From Aaosphaeria pasadenensis (taxonomy: Eukaryota; Ascomycota; Dothideomycetes; Pleosporales), in contig JAKLMB010000004.1 of NCBI GenBank assembly GCA_022813625.1, positions 1,488,001 to 1,552,000 on the forward strand: 64,000 nucleotides of DNA, written 5' to 3'. The stretch's first letter is position 1, and each line of letters opens with the position of its first letter. A program made the position numbers and the translations under genes. The notes beneath the pieces are model-generated. The model was not told where the DNA came from, made no database searches, and was given only the letters and a program-made list of their open reading frames with translations. Below, one piece after another: positions 10,589 to 22,209 of this stretch.

Positions 10589-11411
10589 AAATCAAGAACG
10601 GAGGCAACACCTAAGCCATAAGCGCCCGGGACTGGCCTCGTCTATTCTTTACCCAAGATTGTATATTACTGAAGATTTTGAGACTGTTGATTGGGCTACA
10701 ATGTATTCTAGAAATCTGGTTTTAGGCGTTTAAACTTTTCTTGTGGAGTACCTCTGTGCTTAGTGGGTGTCAATTTAGAGTTTAGTAGGATGTTCAACTG
10801 GAGGCATGGTAGGCTATTAATACCACCACCCGCGGATGAAATATCTGGGGTAAGAAGACAAGGTGATTCCTATTTTGGATACTGGAGTCTGATCGTTTGT
10901 TCATCCACAAGCTCCTTCCGATACTAATGATGAATGGTAATTCGGAATGGGATCTTGGATGTTTATGGCCGGAAAGTTATTAATTCTATTCGACGCTTGC
11001 TTACTCTGGCATCATCGTGGTCTGTTGTTTCAGTGCCGGAGACCTTTTTGGATCCAGCTTTTCGAAAGCGCTTCCGTCTGGAAGGGTACAGCATCGTCAC
11101 TCTCTGACGTAGTTGATTGGAGAATATCACGATCGATCAGATAGGCCTGAGAAACATCGAAAGACATGAAGAGAAAGAACATATTTAGCTAAATCTACTC
11201 CATCGACTTCGCTTTGCAGTGCCAGATAAGGGACCATGCTTTGATGGCCATCTACACCACACACTACCACACGAATAATAGAGCAAACAGATCCTCGACC
11301 ATCCTCACCAGATGCCTCGAGATCGCAGAAGTGACAACCAACCCAAGTCATTATAATCGTACCGTTAAACGTAAAAGAAATTCATCTCCCTGAAGGCTGC
11401 TGTGGATTTTC
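10589..11411. other. Intergenic spacer between convergent 3' ends
   Basis: It holds the 3' flanks of the nuclease-like fragment (plus) and of the chitin-binding oxidase (minus). Short reading frames occur on both strands with no family resemblance. Nothing else was seen. Confidence 0.4.
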
Positions 11412-14007
11412 CTATGAAACCATGACAAACTGTCCAATGGCAGGGACACCATCGACGAGCACGTAGACGACCCATGGGCCAGCTGGGGCGACATTTCTGT
11501 TAGGAGGCATAGTGACTGTAATGGTTTGTTCAGTGTCACCAGCCTTGAAGCCAGTATTGTCCAGGAATGCCATACGGTGCCCCATGTGAACGCTGTGGGT
11601 GACGAACCCTCCATAGTAGAGGGATACCTTAACCTCCTTGGAGTCTGCAGGGGCGGTAAACTTTATGGTGAAGTTCTGACCATCAGCCTTAAGTTGCTTG
11701 CTGCTGAGGGTCACGTCGGTAGGGCGAGTAACGTTGCCCTGAAGGTATGGTGGAGTGTAGATCTCGTTGCGGAACTCCGTGGGGAAAGGAACCTTAGTGC
11801 TCGTTTCAAGGACAGGCTGCTCAACAGGGTTGGATCCCGAGATAAGAAGAGTTCCGTCAAGAAGGAGAAGAGCGACGGAGTGGTACATGCGAGGAATGGT
11901 AGATTTGGGACCGGTAGTCCAGCGCTTGCCACGGGGCTGAACGGGGTCGTAAATGAGAACTTCAAGAGTAGGAGCAAGGGCAAGTTCAAATCCTTGAGCA
12001 CCCTCATTGGCGCCATTGACCCAGATGACGGTACCATCGGCGAGCAGAGTACCCTCTACCATGCCACGACCTTCGGGCATACTGTCAAGCTCCCAGCTGG
12101 GGTTGGTAGCGAGTGCGTTGATACGACCGCAGGATGGGTCAGAGGGTGCAGTGATGTCCTGGTAAGGACCTCCACCGCAGATAACGATATCGTTGTTCCA
12201 CTGGTTGGCCGACGCGAGAGGAAGAAGGACGGACCCACCAGTGTTGGGGTATGTTCGGTAGTCTCCCGGCAGATCTGGGAGGTGGCGTACAACAGTGTTG
12301 GTGCCGACGTTGAATATTTCGGATGACTTGGAAGTGAAGACAAAGAGATTTCCATCGTTCAAGAGATGAATGAAGGGATACATGTAGTAAGGCTGGTTCT
12401 TGCTGAGAATCTCCATCGGGATGGTCTTGCCTTGGGGAGTACCGTCGGCGTTGAGTATCTCGTAAGTGGGGTTGTTGTTCTCAGGCTTGCTGGGGTCGAG
12501 CCCATTAAGGGAGCCAGAAGCAACAAAGATAGTGTTGTCGGGCATGATTTGAACAGAGGCATACCAACGAGCAGTATCGAGTTGCGGCCCGGGTTCATTC
12601 CAAGCCTGGCCGTCGAGGGAGTTATTGGTCATAGAGCGCTCGAGCAAACGTAGGCCACGGAATCCATCACCGACTGTGTCATCAATGAAATCAAGGGGAG
12701 CATTTCCTCCTACGGACAAGAATTGTCCATTCGCAAGGAAGATACCACCAGAACAGAAAGCATTGGTTTTGTAGGCAAGAGGTGTGAGCTTCTGGTCATT
12801 GGGGTCATATTCAGAGGAGTAAGCGTAATGGCCGTTGGGGAGTTTAAGTTCCGTGTAGTTTTCGACTTTGTCCAAGAATACGACCTTTCCATTGGGAAGA
12901 AGACCAGCGTGCATAGCAGGAACGCCAGAGCGGCCCTTGATCTCAAGCGTGCCGGGCTTAGGAGCAGCTGGCGCAGGGCTGGGGCCCGGAACTGGGACCA
13001 TAGGGCCGTTCAGGCAGGGACCGGACTGGCATCCTTCTCCACAGTGGCTAGTGGTGTTACCACAGTAGCCATACAAAGAGCAACATGATCCTTGACTCCA
13101 ACTGCCACAGATGGTGTTGTCGAATTTGGCACCGCACGTTCCATCAACAGTGGCATTTCCGGTAGGCTGCGTAGGGGGAGGAACGGGAGGAATGGTCGGG
13201 CTACCAAGGACAGGCTCACCCGACGTACTAGTAGATGGGGGCCTGGTAGCGGAGATACTTGTAGCAGACTCAATGCTGGAAACAGCGCCGGAACATCCAT
13301 TCTGGCATCCACTAGCCGGAAGACAGTGGCCGTCAGTAGAGCCGCAATAACCATACGAGGAGCAGCAGCCTCCGTAATCGCCTTTAGCGTCGCAGGTGGC
13401 ACCTTCAAAATCTTTTCCGCATCGCCCATCGTCTCTAGGGGCAACTCCAGTGGGGGCTGAATCTCGGGTGGATACAGGCTGCACACTGGAGGGCTCACTG
13501 GAAGGCTGAGTGTTGTTGTTGCAGCCGGAGAGACAGCCGGTTCCACAATGAGCGGAAGTGTCGCCACACTGGCCTAGTTAGTCTTAATTCGCATGTGGCG
13601 CCTGCGTGTAAACGTACCCATCCGTATTCACTGCAGCAGGTACCCTTGTACACGGTGCTGTTGGGGTCACAGAGCATGTTGTTGTTTGCCGGACCACAAG
13701 TACCGTCACTGGAGTAGATGGCTCTCTCTTGTCGAGGCTTTGAAGTCGAGCCCATATTGCGGCGGAAGGACCTGGGATAAAGGTCCCTGTGGCTAGCGTT
13801 TGGCTTGCAACTATATCAATTAATACAACATTTCCCATGAAGAGGTACACGGAGTAGAACATACGTGTTTGTTTCAGTGCAGTGCTGTCCTTTCAAGCAG
13901 CGAGTGGTGACCAAGTTGGAGAAGTCGCAGGTCGGCTGCACAAAGTGGAACTGGATATTGGCCGAGGCCAAACCCATGAGGGCCGCGAGACTGAGGACTG
14001 CTTTCAT
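11412..14007 (-). CDS. Secreted copper-radical oxidase (glyoxal oxidase-like, AA5) with three CBM18 chitin-binding modules
   Basis: This is a predicted extracellular enzyme that oxidises aldehydes or alcohols to produce H2O2 while docked to chitin. Exons are 14007-13865, 13810-13618 and 13568-11412, giving 830 residues. Residues 1-16 (MKAVLSLAALMGLASA) look like a signal peptide. A small Cys-rich segment follows (PTCDF...GQHCTETNTC). Three hevein-like CBM18 modules lie near residues 84-130, 160-204 and 254-297 (CCSEYGWCG, CCSSYGYCG, CCSLYGYCG), joined by Ser/Thr/Pro linkers. From about 325 comes the beta-propeller oxidase. Its radical-copper site appears complete: Cys384 (FCSGG) and Tyr448 (RWYAS) for the thioether cofactor, Tyr674-His675 (RMYHS) and His770 (THSVHMGH) as copper ligands, by analogy with galactose and glyoxal oxidase. 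An Ig-like C-terminal domain ends QFVMVS. The intron at 13617-13569 sits exactly within the first hevein core (GW|CG). Confidence 0.9.
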
Positions 14008-17000
14008 GGCTTGGTAAATACTGTTTGAAGAAGAGAGACTATTAGCTATCGGTCGCCGTAGCAGTGAGCAGAAGAGATGATATCGCTTCCTAGTGCGGTG
14101 ACGATTATGTATTGGGAACGAGAGATATCAGAACAGTAGGGTAAGGAATCGATTTTGGACATCGAGGTGCCATAGGAGATATATCCAAAAAGAGTCGGAG
14201 GGCGTGGTCTCGATATAGGCCACAGCTGCAGATGGTCGTTCAAGATGAGCGTGGTTGCTAAGGGTGATACGGGAGTAGAGGATAATCGGAAGGTGAGTGC
14301 GTGCAACGACTGGAGTCGGCGTGCAATAGGTGTCAAGGGCTTGAGATGAATCATGTGTGGAGATGGCTTCTTATTGAAAATGTGGAGATGGCCTTGTGAC
14401 GCGATGCCCCGGTACGCCAATGTTGGGAAACCGCCGAGGCCATGGGAACAATACCCAAGGAAAGAAGGCACTTACTTGGCTCGTACAAGATAAATGTTGG
14501 CTTGTAATATATTTCACTGCCGTGAGATTGGTCGTGCCCTCTGGCCGGTGAAGGAGTAATGATCGAAACCAAAGAATAAAAAAAAGAGCTTCAACGAGAG
14601 TCTTCCAGACACAGGGCGTAAAGTTTGTGACCACGGGAGAAGAATGAGTGATATCGCAATGCCAATATGCCGGAAAGAGCGACGGCTGATAGTAGCAATA
14701 GTAAAACGAAAGGCAGCTGGCGGCAGTGACCTTTGCACAATACCTTAACAGCGGTTGGGAAGAAGAAACAATAATTGAAATTCAGCGGTCGGCATGTTGA
14801 GGAGAACCAAGGCTCAAGTATGTTTGATTAGAGCTGAGTGGCTAACGAGGGTGAAATGATGTCGCGCTGGCCATAGTTGAGCCTTACATGGACAAACGTA
14901 ATGCGTTCTCCGCGTCCAGCGGCCATCTACTCTGTAGTTTAGCAGAATGTGCACCAATTCGTGGGCTTAGCACACAGACGAGGGAGACGACAGGGTCAGA
15001 AATGTCCGTTTTGAGCTTGGGAACCAATGGATGTCGACCGAAGAGGATGAAGCTTTGATCAGCGGCAATTTAATCTGAAGCACCTGCTCCTAGTCCAGCT
15101 TCCTGCCAACGGGCAGCCAGCATTTGAGCCAGGAGATGCCACCCGATTGCCAGAACTGTCCTAGAGTTGAACAACGAACATCTACCGTGGTGCGAGCAAG
15201 ATCTTCACAGGGGTAGGTATGCTATTTCAGGCTGTAAGGCCTCTGGCGTCGCTCAGACGAGGAACTTTGAAGACCATCAAGTTACCGTCCACGTTGACCA
15301 GTAACCCCTGAGCTCGCCTGAAGCTTGTCAGCACGAGTGCGTCGCCGCGTGAGCCGTAAGCACAGAGACAAACTCATAGCCAGTTCGCCAAACATGAGAT
15401 AGATCAATGGGGAGTACAATAGGCGGCGGAAGGCTAGCGGGCACCAGTGCAACTTGTCTCGAAGCCGTCCTAGTACGAGAAATGTTCGTATGCGGATCCG
15501 GGGTTAGGGTAGGCCCAATGATCTTTCCGATCACACCGTGGATCCAGTGTCCCAACCATTCTCGTGATTGTCAACATCTTGGATACGATAACCAGGTAGG
15601 AAAATGAACAAGTCCTCCAGCGAATCAGCAGGAACGATAGACGTTGTCAAAAAGCTTGACCTCATCAAGCACTGCCGGATTCCTTGCTAACACTGTGTGT
15701 ACCTGTATGTCCGAAGTTATGTATGCTACTTCTCAGGGGTAGATTACGACTTGGTTCTTGGTCATACCGCGCCCTATCGTGTGTAGCATTGTTGAGAAGG
15801 TGTTCAGAAGTGGCTGATGGGTCTACAGAGTGGAGATCACAATATACGAGGATAGGTGGGGAAGAAGAATGTATGCGAGTGAATAGATGAAGTCGGTTGC
15901 TGCTGAGAAGGCCACTGTCAGGAACGGGTATAGCGCCGGTAATCGGGAACATTTTGGCGGGGGCACAGCCATTAGGGCTCACCACCTAATCATGCAACCA
16001 TATAGACGCTGAGTACACGGTATACGGTATGAGCATCAGCCATAATCAATTATTTCCCTACTTATGATTTATACTTTCATCTATTCAGTTACCTGCATCA
16101 GCTGTCACGAGTTATTTTCTCCTACTTAGTGCGCCGCCTGCGACTCGATCCTTCCTGACACCCCAGCGCCCCATTCTCGCCGTAATATATGAAGAGAACA
16201 ATTGCTCGCCTCCAACAGGTTGTCGTTCTGCTAACCTCATGGCGCTCTCCACGTTGACGTGTTCTTCTCGCGTTCTCGTATCCCTCGGGAAACCTTGCAG
16301 ACACTTCAAAATGAACCATCATGCCCTCTGTTCGTCCCGTTCATTTCTGGATCGAACATAGAGTTCCGCAATTGGCAAAAGCATGCATCAGCCATTTGAA
16401 TTCGTGTTTGGAAGATACTGTTCCTTGATGAGCAGCCTGTCCCTTCAAGCTTATTTGTACAGAATCCCTCACGTATGAGGCACTGCCCTGCCGCACGTTC
16501 CAATCTTACGGTTCGCGAAGCGCAGCAAATTAACTCTCTTCCTGGCATCCGTCGCCCTCGCTGGTAAAATGCTTATTTTCTCTATCAATGCTGCGGTTTC
16601 GCCTAGCATCTACCAGTATAGGCAACGTGTTCGTATATGGAAAGAATGCCTTGGTACTGGCGCATAAGAACTATACTGCCACCTATTCTCCGGACTACCA
16701 GTACCATGGCCCGATTATTTCTTCTTTGAATTCGCGGATATCGAAAAGTATCAGACCGTTTCAAAGTTCTGCTCCGTGTCTTTTTTCTGATGCCTGGCCC
16801 ATCGATTCCTAACACTTGTACGGAGTTCATTCTCTTTCACACGCAATTGCGATGCTGGCACAATTTCTAGAGTAAGAAAAGTATTCTCAAAGTTGCCTAG
16901 CCAAAATAACCTCGTCCCGTACTTGAAGGCACGAACGTAGCCGACCTACAGGTTGTCCATATCGATAAAGATCCCATCAACAACCGGCATGGCGGCTGGG

Positions 17001-17797
17001 CCCCCGCTGAGCTTCGTGGGACACCCGATTTCGCAGTCTAATTGTCCATCTCGGAACTTGTGTTGACGTTATTAGTCAAGGCCATACGACGGAGCCCATC
17101 CTGTGCCATAGGATGCGAGTGGATCACTTGAAGTGATCCATGAACAGCTAACTACAACCTACGAAATCCTCGACAATGGTAACGGATAAGCTGATCCAGC
17201 AAAAGAAAGAAAAGTTGGAAAGGTCGCTTCCCAGCGGCGCATTCTAGCGTTGGTTTAGTACGGGGTATGTCTAGCTTTCCGGGAACGAAGCAATTAACTA
17301 CATAGGTAGGCAGACGTCGGTCAACGCAATCGAAAAGACCCGAGAGACTGGTTCTTGCTTCGCCAGACTCTCCTTTCACCAATCACTCTTTCGTATTCTT
17401 TCCTCTTATGTGCAACTTTTATATCAAATTTGACGATATTGATTATGTTTTCGAAGGTCAACATAAAGATCATGGTGATCAGGACCGGGATGATCGTTGG
17501 ATCTCAGCCTGCAAAGAATATTCGAAGATAAGCAAATATCACGCATCTTTATCGTAAAAATGGAGACTTTGTACGAGAATTATTTTTTGCAGTGGTACAG
17601 AGCCGGGGTCAGCCAATGACTGGGGGTATTTATTGAAACCGTGACACCTTCGTGACACATCCTTCCACAAAACCTCTGAATATTCATGGGATTTCGGGAA
17701 CTATAGAATGAGAATTCGCTGCTTTGAAGAAGTCAACAGAAGTCATCATAACCAACTTTTCTTCACTTGTTTTCTTCAAACGCCACTCCAAATCACG
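14008..17797. other. Large intergenic region between divergent genes
   Basis: This 3.8-kb region lies upstream of both the chitin-binding oxidase (minus) and the HTH fragment (plus). It has only short, mutually conflicting reading frames, and none matches a family I know. Part of it must hold the oxidase promoter. Degraded mobile-element sequence is possible, but I could not demonstrate terminal repeats. Confidence 0.35.
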
Positions 17798-18289
17798 ATG
17801 CCTCACTACGATGTCGCCACCAGGGTTCAAGTCGTCACCCTGCTATCCCTGAAAACCCCTCCCTCGGAGATTCAGAGGCGCACCGGTATGGCAGAACGAA
17901 GTCAATACAACCTGTTGAAAAAGGCAAAGCAGCGGGGATGGGATGGAACGAAGATACTTGCCCAGCACGTTGAAGATGCTCCCCGTTCCGGTGCTCCTCG
18001 AGGAAAGAGAAAGAAGAAAACGCTTGAAAAGTCAGGAAAGGATCAAGATGGTGGAGAGGAGACGTCGGGTTCGATGGTTGTAGAGCCGACAGATAAGACG
18101 CCTTGTTCGATGGCTTCAGACACGACAGAGAGAACACCAACTCCAATGACTGCAGATCCCCGGGAGAAAACACCAGTGTCGGTGATTGCGGAGTCCTTAC
18201 AGAGCACAACTATTTCAACAGCTGCAGAGTCTACTGACGCTGGCAGCACGATCATAAATCATTCCGTGAAATCAGTGGAAATAGTATGA
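17798..18289 (+). CDS. Transposase-type HTH domain protein with 12-residue repeats (truncated or domesticated)
   Basis: The 163-residue frame starts at the second in-frame ATG (MPHYDVATRVQ). An upstream in-frame ATG at 17708 would add 30 residues unrelated to the domain. Residues 1-55 form a helix-turn-helix of the kind found at the N-terminus of fungal Tc1/mariner-type transposases (TRVQVVTLL..., SEIQRRTGMAERSQYNLL). They are followed by the linker HVEDAPRSGAP, a phrase I associate with those transposases, and a basic run GKRKKK. Instead of a DDE catalytic core, residues 92-151 are five 12-residue repeats (pattern SM..DTTERTPT). The chain then ends in a normal TGA. No DDE sequence follows downstream. 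It could be a decayed transposon end or a domesticated DNA-binding protein. Confidence 0.55.
   Translation: MPHYDVATRVQVVTLLSLKTPPSEIQRRTGMAERSQYNLLKKAKQRGWDGTKILAQHVEDAPRSGAPRGKRKKKTLEKSGKDQDGGEETSGSMVVEPTDKTPCSMASDTTERTPTPMTADPREKTPVSVIAESLQSTTISTAAESTDAGSTIINHSVKSVEIV
18071..18250 (+). repeat. Five in-frame 36-bp repeats
   Basis: Five consecutive 36-bp units start at 18071, 18107, 18143, 18179 and 18215. The first two share the beginning TCGATGG. The later ones are diverged but keep exact spacing and the protein pattern S-M/V-x-x-x-[ST]-x-x-x-T. They encode the C-terminal part of the HTH protein. Confidence 0.65.
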
Positions 18290-20928
18290 GATACGCCAAA
18301 ACCGTCAAAACAAAATCCGACCTCACTCTACGGACCCGGTACATCAGAGATAGATCGCTTGAGTGCGAGCAACCAATATAATTCGGAGGATCGCGGATGA
18401 GAAAGGCACACTCTTTCTGATAGCTCTTGTTAATCCATCTATGGAGTTTCCTTATCTTCGAAAACCCTTTGTATAGATCAAAATTCCTTGCTTCTCCGTC
18501 AATGTGTTCCTCTCCATATGTGAAGTGCTTCCAGGTCAGCTGCTATCACAGGGTACTCTACACGGAGTTCTGAGTACTCCGCACGGTATCCGTGTACACC
18601 TAAAGCATACCTCGTAAAGCATACAGAATAGCAACACTCCATTCAATACTTCCTTTAAACGCTCATGTAGCTCGTAAAACTCACGCAACACGACTCGCAA
18701 CTTGCAGGCTCAAATGTCACAAACCGATACGCTACGTACCCCAAATCCCACTTCCCACTTCCCCATCTGCATGCATCTTTATGCCAGGGTTTCTAAACCT
18801 AAGAATACCCCTCACAATCACTCCTAAAACGATACGAAAAGCCGGGAGCCAAGTGTCCAATAACGCACCTCCAACCAATTGCCATCTTCTCCATTCCCAA
18901 TTTCGCATTTGTTGAGCCTGCGAGGTTCTGACTAGCTACTTGTTCGGAGGGAGCGAGTGCAGTGCCGTGTAACCTTCGTATAAGGGGGTACATCTGCCCG
19001 GTCACTGGACGAGAGGTCTGCTGAACGGAAGATTTGGCCGCGCCTGCAGGCTGGCTATACTGCACGACATGTACTGTGTACACCGCAGCTCGAACAGGAC
19101 GAACAGTGACCTTACTTTCGAGCGCTGCCGACACACTTGCTCAACCATAGCTGAGATTGCAGAGGAAGGGCACATGAGTGTTTGCTTTCTCTTTTCGTTA
19201 ACGCCTGCACAGACGATTCATCGATATTCCAAATGGGGAGCCGGGTCGTTAAGCGCTGTACAGTGTTTGTCTCCATTCACGGCCATTTTCACCTTTCACA
19301 ACTGACCTCCGCTACGCAACAATCTTATTCTTCCCCAGCCCTTCGAACTCATCATCTGAACTTCTCCTCCGAACACTACGATCGAGTGAATTGTAGCCAT
19401 TTCAGCTTCCTTCTTCAGCAATACCACCCCGATCATTAAATCTTAACTCCCTCCTCTCGCGTCCAGTCACGCCTCTCAAACCACACCACCACCTCCGCTG
19501 TGTACCGTATCGCAATGCACCGTATAATAGTACAAGCAAAACCCCACGTCCCATCCACCATTCACCTATCAACCCATCCATCCACCGCATCATGCCCTTA
19601 TGCGCATCCTCCTATCTCCTCCCGGCGCACGTCGCAACCATCACCTTCCTTCATGCACTCCCCATCCATTCAGACATACAGACCCCCGTCGACAGTTCAG
19701 CGCACCAAGTGTCCCCCTTGCCAACACGTCACCCCCCATTCCATGCACCTCTACCCCACCCATCTCCATCCTGTCCCCGCTCCCTCCCGTCTGACTGCAT
19801 GCCCCCTCTCTTCTCTTCCTATCGCTCCTCCTATTCGACTTCAGTAGTGATATCTAGGGGGGTGAATCTGCCGTGCTGCCGGCGGATATCGCGTCGCATT
19901 CACGATCGGGCACTGCGTTGTAGATTCGGAAGTTTTGTCCTAGGTTGTAAACTAGTCTGCTCGATAGTGTGGGGGACAAGGTCGCTGTGTGTACGTAGAA
20001 GGGATGTTCAGTGAACGGCCAGTGGACGTGGTTTGCTTTCGTGTTAGGTAGCTATGAGGGTTATCATGGCACTGCATCGTACACTGTGTTGAGAAGGCTG
20101 ATGGATAACAGAAGCGATTGGAAAGAAGTGTAGAGTCAGGATTTTGTTAATAGTTTTGATTGTGATTTTGATGATGAGTGACATCGGATATACCATGACA
20201 TAACTACCCAACCCGACTCCTTTCCCTGCCCTTTTCCCGGCCTTATCGAAAGGAAAAGACAAAACAGAACAAAACAAAACAAACAAGTCATAAAATAGAA
20301 ATACCAGAACGCTGAAACCCAGTTTTTTTTATCTTCGCTCCGTCCTTCACAGCAGTGATTACCTACGTCGTTCGTTCGTAAAAGGAAATGGAGGGATACC
20401 AAGATACCAATGATACTCCAGACAAAGCAAAGATAATTGAACATAACCAAGGAAAGAACTGAAAACATAAGTGCCAAAGCGCTCCTTCTCATTCGTATTT
20501 TTTTCTCTTCCTTACAGGCCGTGTACATCGTGTCGTGAGCTTCGTTCTTCGTGTGCGTCCGTAAGTGTGTGCCCTTTCAGACCTAAAACAAAACAAAACG
20601 AATGACAATACCAAAAAACGCCTTTTCTTTTGTAGACAGAAATCCATTCCAAAACCTAGTGGTTTGAGACGAGACACCGCTTGGAATCTGGAGAGTCTCC
20701 ATTTTTGTTGTTGTCTTTGTTTCAGACCGACGAGGGTAGGTGAGACGGGGATACAAGATGAGATCGACGAGACACAAAAAAGAAAATACCAAAGGTAAAA
20801 CAATAACAAACCACAGAAATAACAGCAGGGTACACGCAGAAACTAAGCATCTCCCGATACTCTACCTCGCAACAAAGACGCGCGACATTCGCTCAAAACA
20901 GCACTGACAAGTCATCACGTTCCTCATC
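18290..20928. other. Intergenic region, 2.6 kb
   Basis: It includes an inverted motif CGGAGT...AGTACTCCG at about 18560-18580, a pyrimidine-rich tract at 19400-19850, and AAAACAAAAC-type runs near 20260-20290 and 20585-20600. No supported gene was found. The right part is the 3' flank of the minus-strand gene at 20929-22209. Confidence 0.35.
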
Positions 20929-22209
20929 TCAGTCATTGCACCCACAGCTAATGACCCTCACAAACGCGCCTCTCTTCTTTCTCTTCCCCTCCTCCCTGAC
21001 ACTCGACTCCTTTCTGCCCTCCTCAGTGCCATCGCTCGTTCGTCGTCCGCGACTTGTGTCCTGCGTGACTATACTCCCCCTGCTGCCCCGCCACTTGCGA
21101 CTCCTCCAGTAGCCCACGAGCCCGGCTTTTTCCTCTTCGCCCTCGCTGTCGGAGTCGTCCCACGCGCTTGTTGTGTTTTGCAGCGAGTAGGACGTCCGGT
21201 GGAGGCTGGGCGATGTGGTGGTGGCGGTCGCCATGGAGACGTAGGGGTAGAGTGTGCTGAGCTCGGAGGGGCTGACGCTGTTGTGGCGGGGGTAGGAAGC
21301 GTACTGGGGGGGCGTTGTGATGTTGGCGAGGGAGGAAGGGCGGGTTCTTGGGTGTGAGCCCGATGTGTGGTGGGAGTGTGCTGTGGGTGGTGGGGTGGTA
21401 GGTGTGGTTGGTGATGATGGTTGGGAGGGGAGTGGTTTCCGGGAGATGTGCAGGCGGATGAACGCTTCGTTGGGGTCCGTCAGTGAGGCTTTCCGGACGC
21501 GCGGATGGGTCTCGTCGAGGGATTGCTTAGGTGGTGGGCGGAGGGATGATAGACGGATTGGGTGGTCTGCGGTTTGGCTGCAGGATGTTTTGCGTGTCCT
21601 GCGTTTTGGTGATGTGGAGTTGGGGGTGGTCGGTTCTTGTGCGGATATCCTTTCAAGCTTGGAGAGATCGGTCGAAGCAAAGTTCCGGCAGGCTGGACTG
21701 AGTGGCGGTGTCGTCTCTCCCGTCTGCAGTGGTGGAGAGAGGACTATTATTCTTTTGCACTGTTCGCAGAATCCTGATGCTGTAGTGATTGATTGTCTAC
21801 ATGTTTTGCAAATGGCGACTGTGGCGGGTGGCGTATCAGTGTTTGGCTTCCTGTAAGTGGGTGTGTGGAAGTCGAAGTCAAAATTTGAATGAATGGGTGG
21901 AGAGAGAACAGGCGATGGAACTGCTATTCCCGTTGATGGAATAGGTTCATGCTTCTCGGTTACATCAAGAATGATCCCGGACGACAGTCGTTGTGGTGAT
22001 GACCCCGTTCGAGCCGAACGAGTGGCGCATGCTGTCTCCCGTCTCTTTGCTATTTCAACGGCTCTTCTTTCGTACTCATCCCAGAGCTTTGCCGTTTGTG
22101 ATGGCGTTTGTGGTGGAGTACGCGGGTCTTTGAAAGGGGATGTTGTCCGAGCCAGGGGAGATGATTGATATGGGGTGAATGCAGTAGGGACGGCAGCAGT
22201 GGAAGCCAT
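20929..22209 (-). CDS. Hypothetical protein with a CxxC/CxxC zinc-binding-like motif
   Basis: I do not recognise this 426-residue, single-exon protein. Most of it is disordered and rich in Ser, Thr and Pro, with many SP/TP sites. Two ordered islands stand out. One is a short helix KLWDEYERRAVEIAKRRE near residues 41-58. The other is four cysteines at 134, 137, 148 and 151 (ICKTCRQ...FCEQCK), a spacing that suits a small zinc ribbon or knuckle. Near the end lies DDSDSEGEEEKAGLVGYWRSRKW, a conserved-looking acidic-aromatic patch, and the protein ends in basic residues and VISCGCND. The start at 22209 is the first ATG of a long open frame. A regulatory or scaffolding role is possible, but nothing specific is supported. 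Confidence 0.75.
   Translation of the reverse strand: MASTAAVPTAFTPYQSSPLARTTSPFKDPRTPPQTPSQTAKLWDEYERRAVEIAKRRETACATRSARTGSSPQRLSSGIILDVTEKHEPIPSTGIAVPSPVLSPPIHSNFDFDFHTPTYRKPNTDTPPATVAICKTCRQSITTASGFCEQCKRIIVLSPPLQTGETTPPLSPACRNFASTDLSKLERISAQEPTTPNSTSPKRRTRKTSCSQTADHPIRLSSLRPPPKQSLDETHPRVRKASLTDPNEAFIRLHISRKPLPSQPSSPTTPTTPPPTAHSHHTSGSHPRTRPSSLANITTPPQYASYPRHNSVSPSELSTLYPYVSMATATTTSPSLHRTSYSLQNTTSAWDDSDSEGEEEKAGLVGYWRSRKWRGSRGSIVTQDTSRGRRTSDGTEEGRKESSVREEGKRKKRGAFVRVISCGCND

Noticed and set aside
13584..13862. Alternative frame of exon 2 in the chitin-binding oxidase
   Set aside because: It breaks the first hevein module. The frame reading CCSEYGW|CG through the intron explains all conserved cysteines.
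14046..14471. 141-residue minus-strand frame upstream of the chitin-binding oxidase
   Set aside because: No domain, no coding-like composition; more likely promoter or leader.
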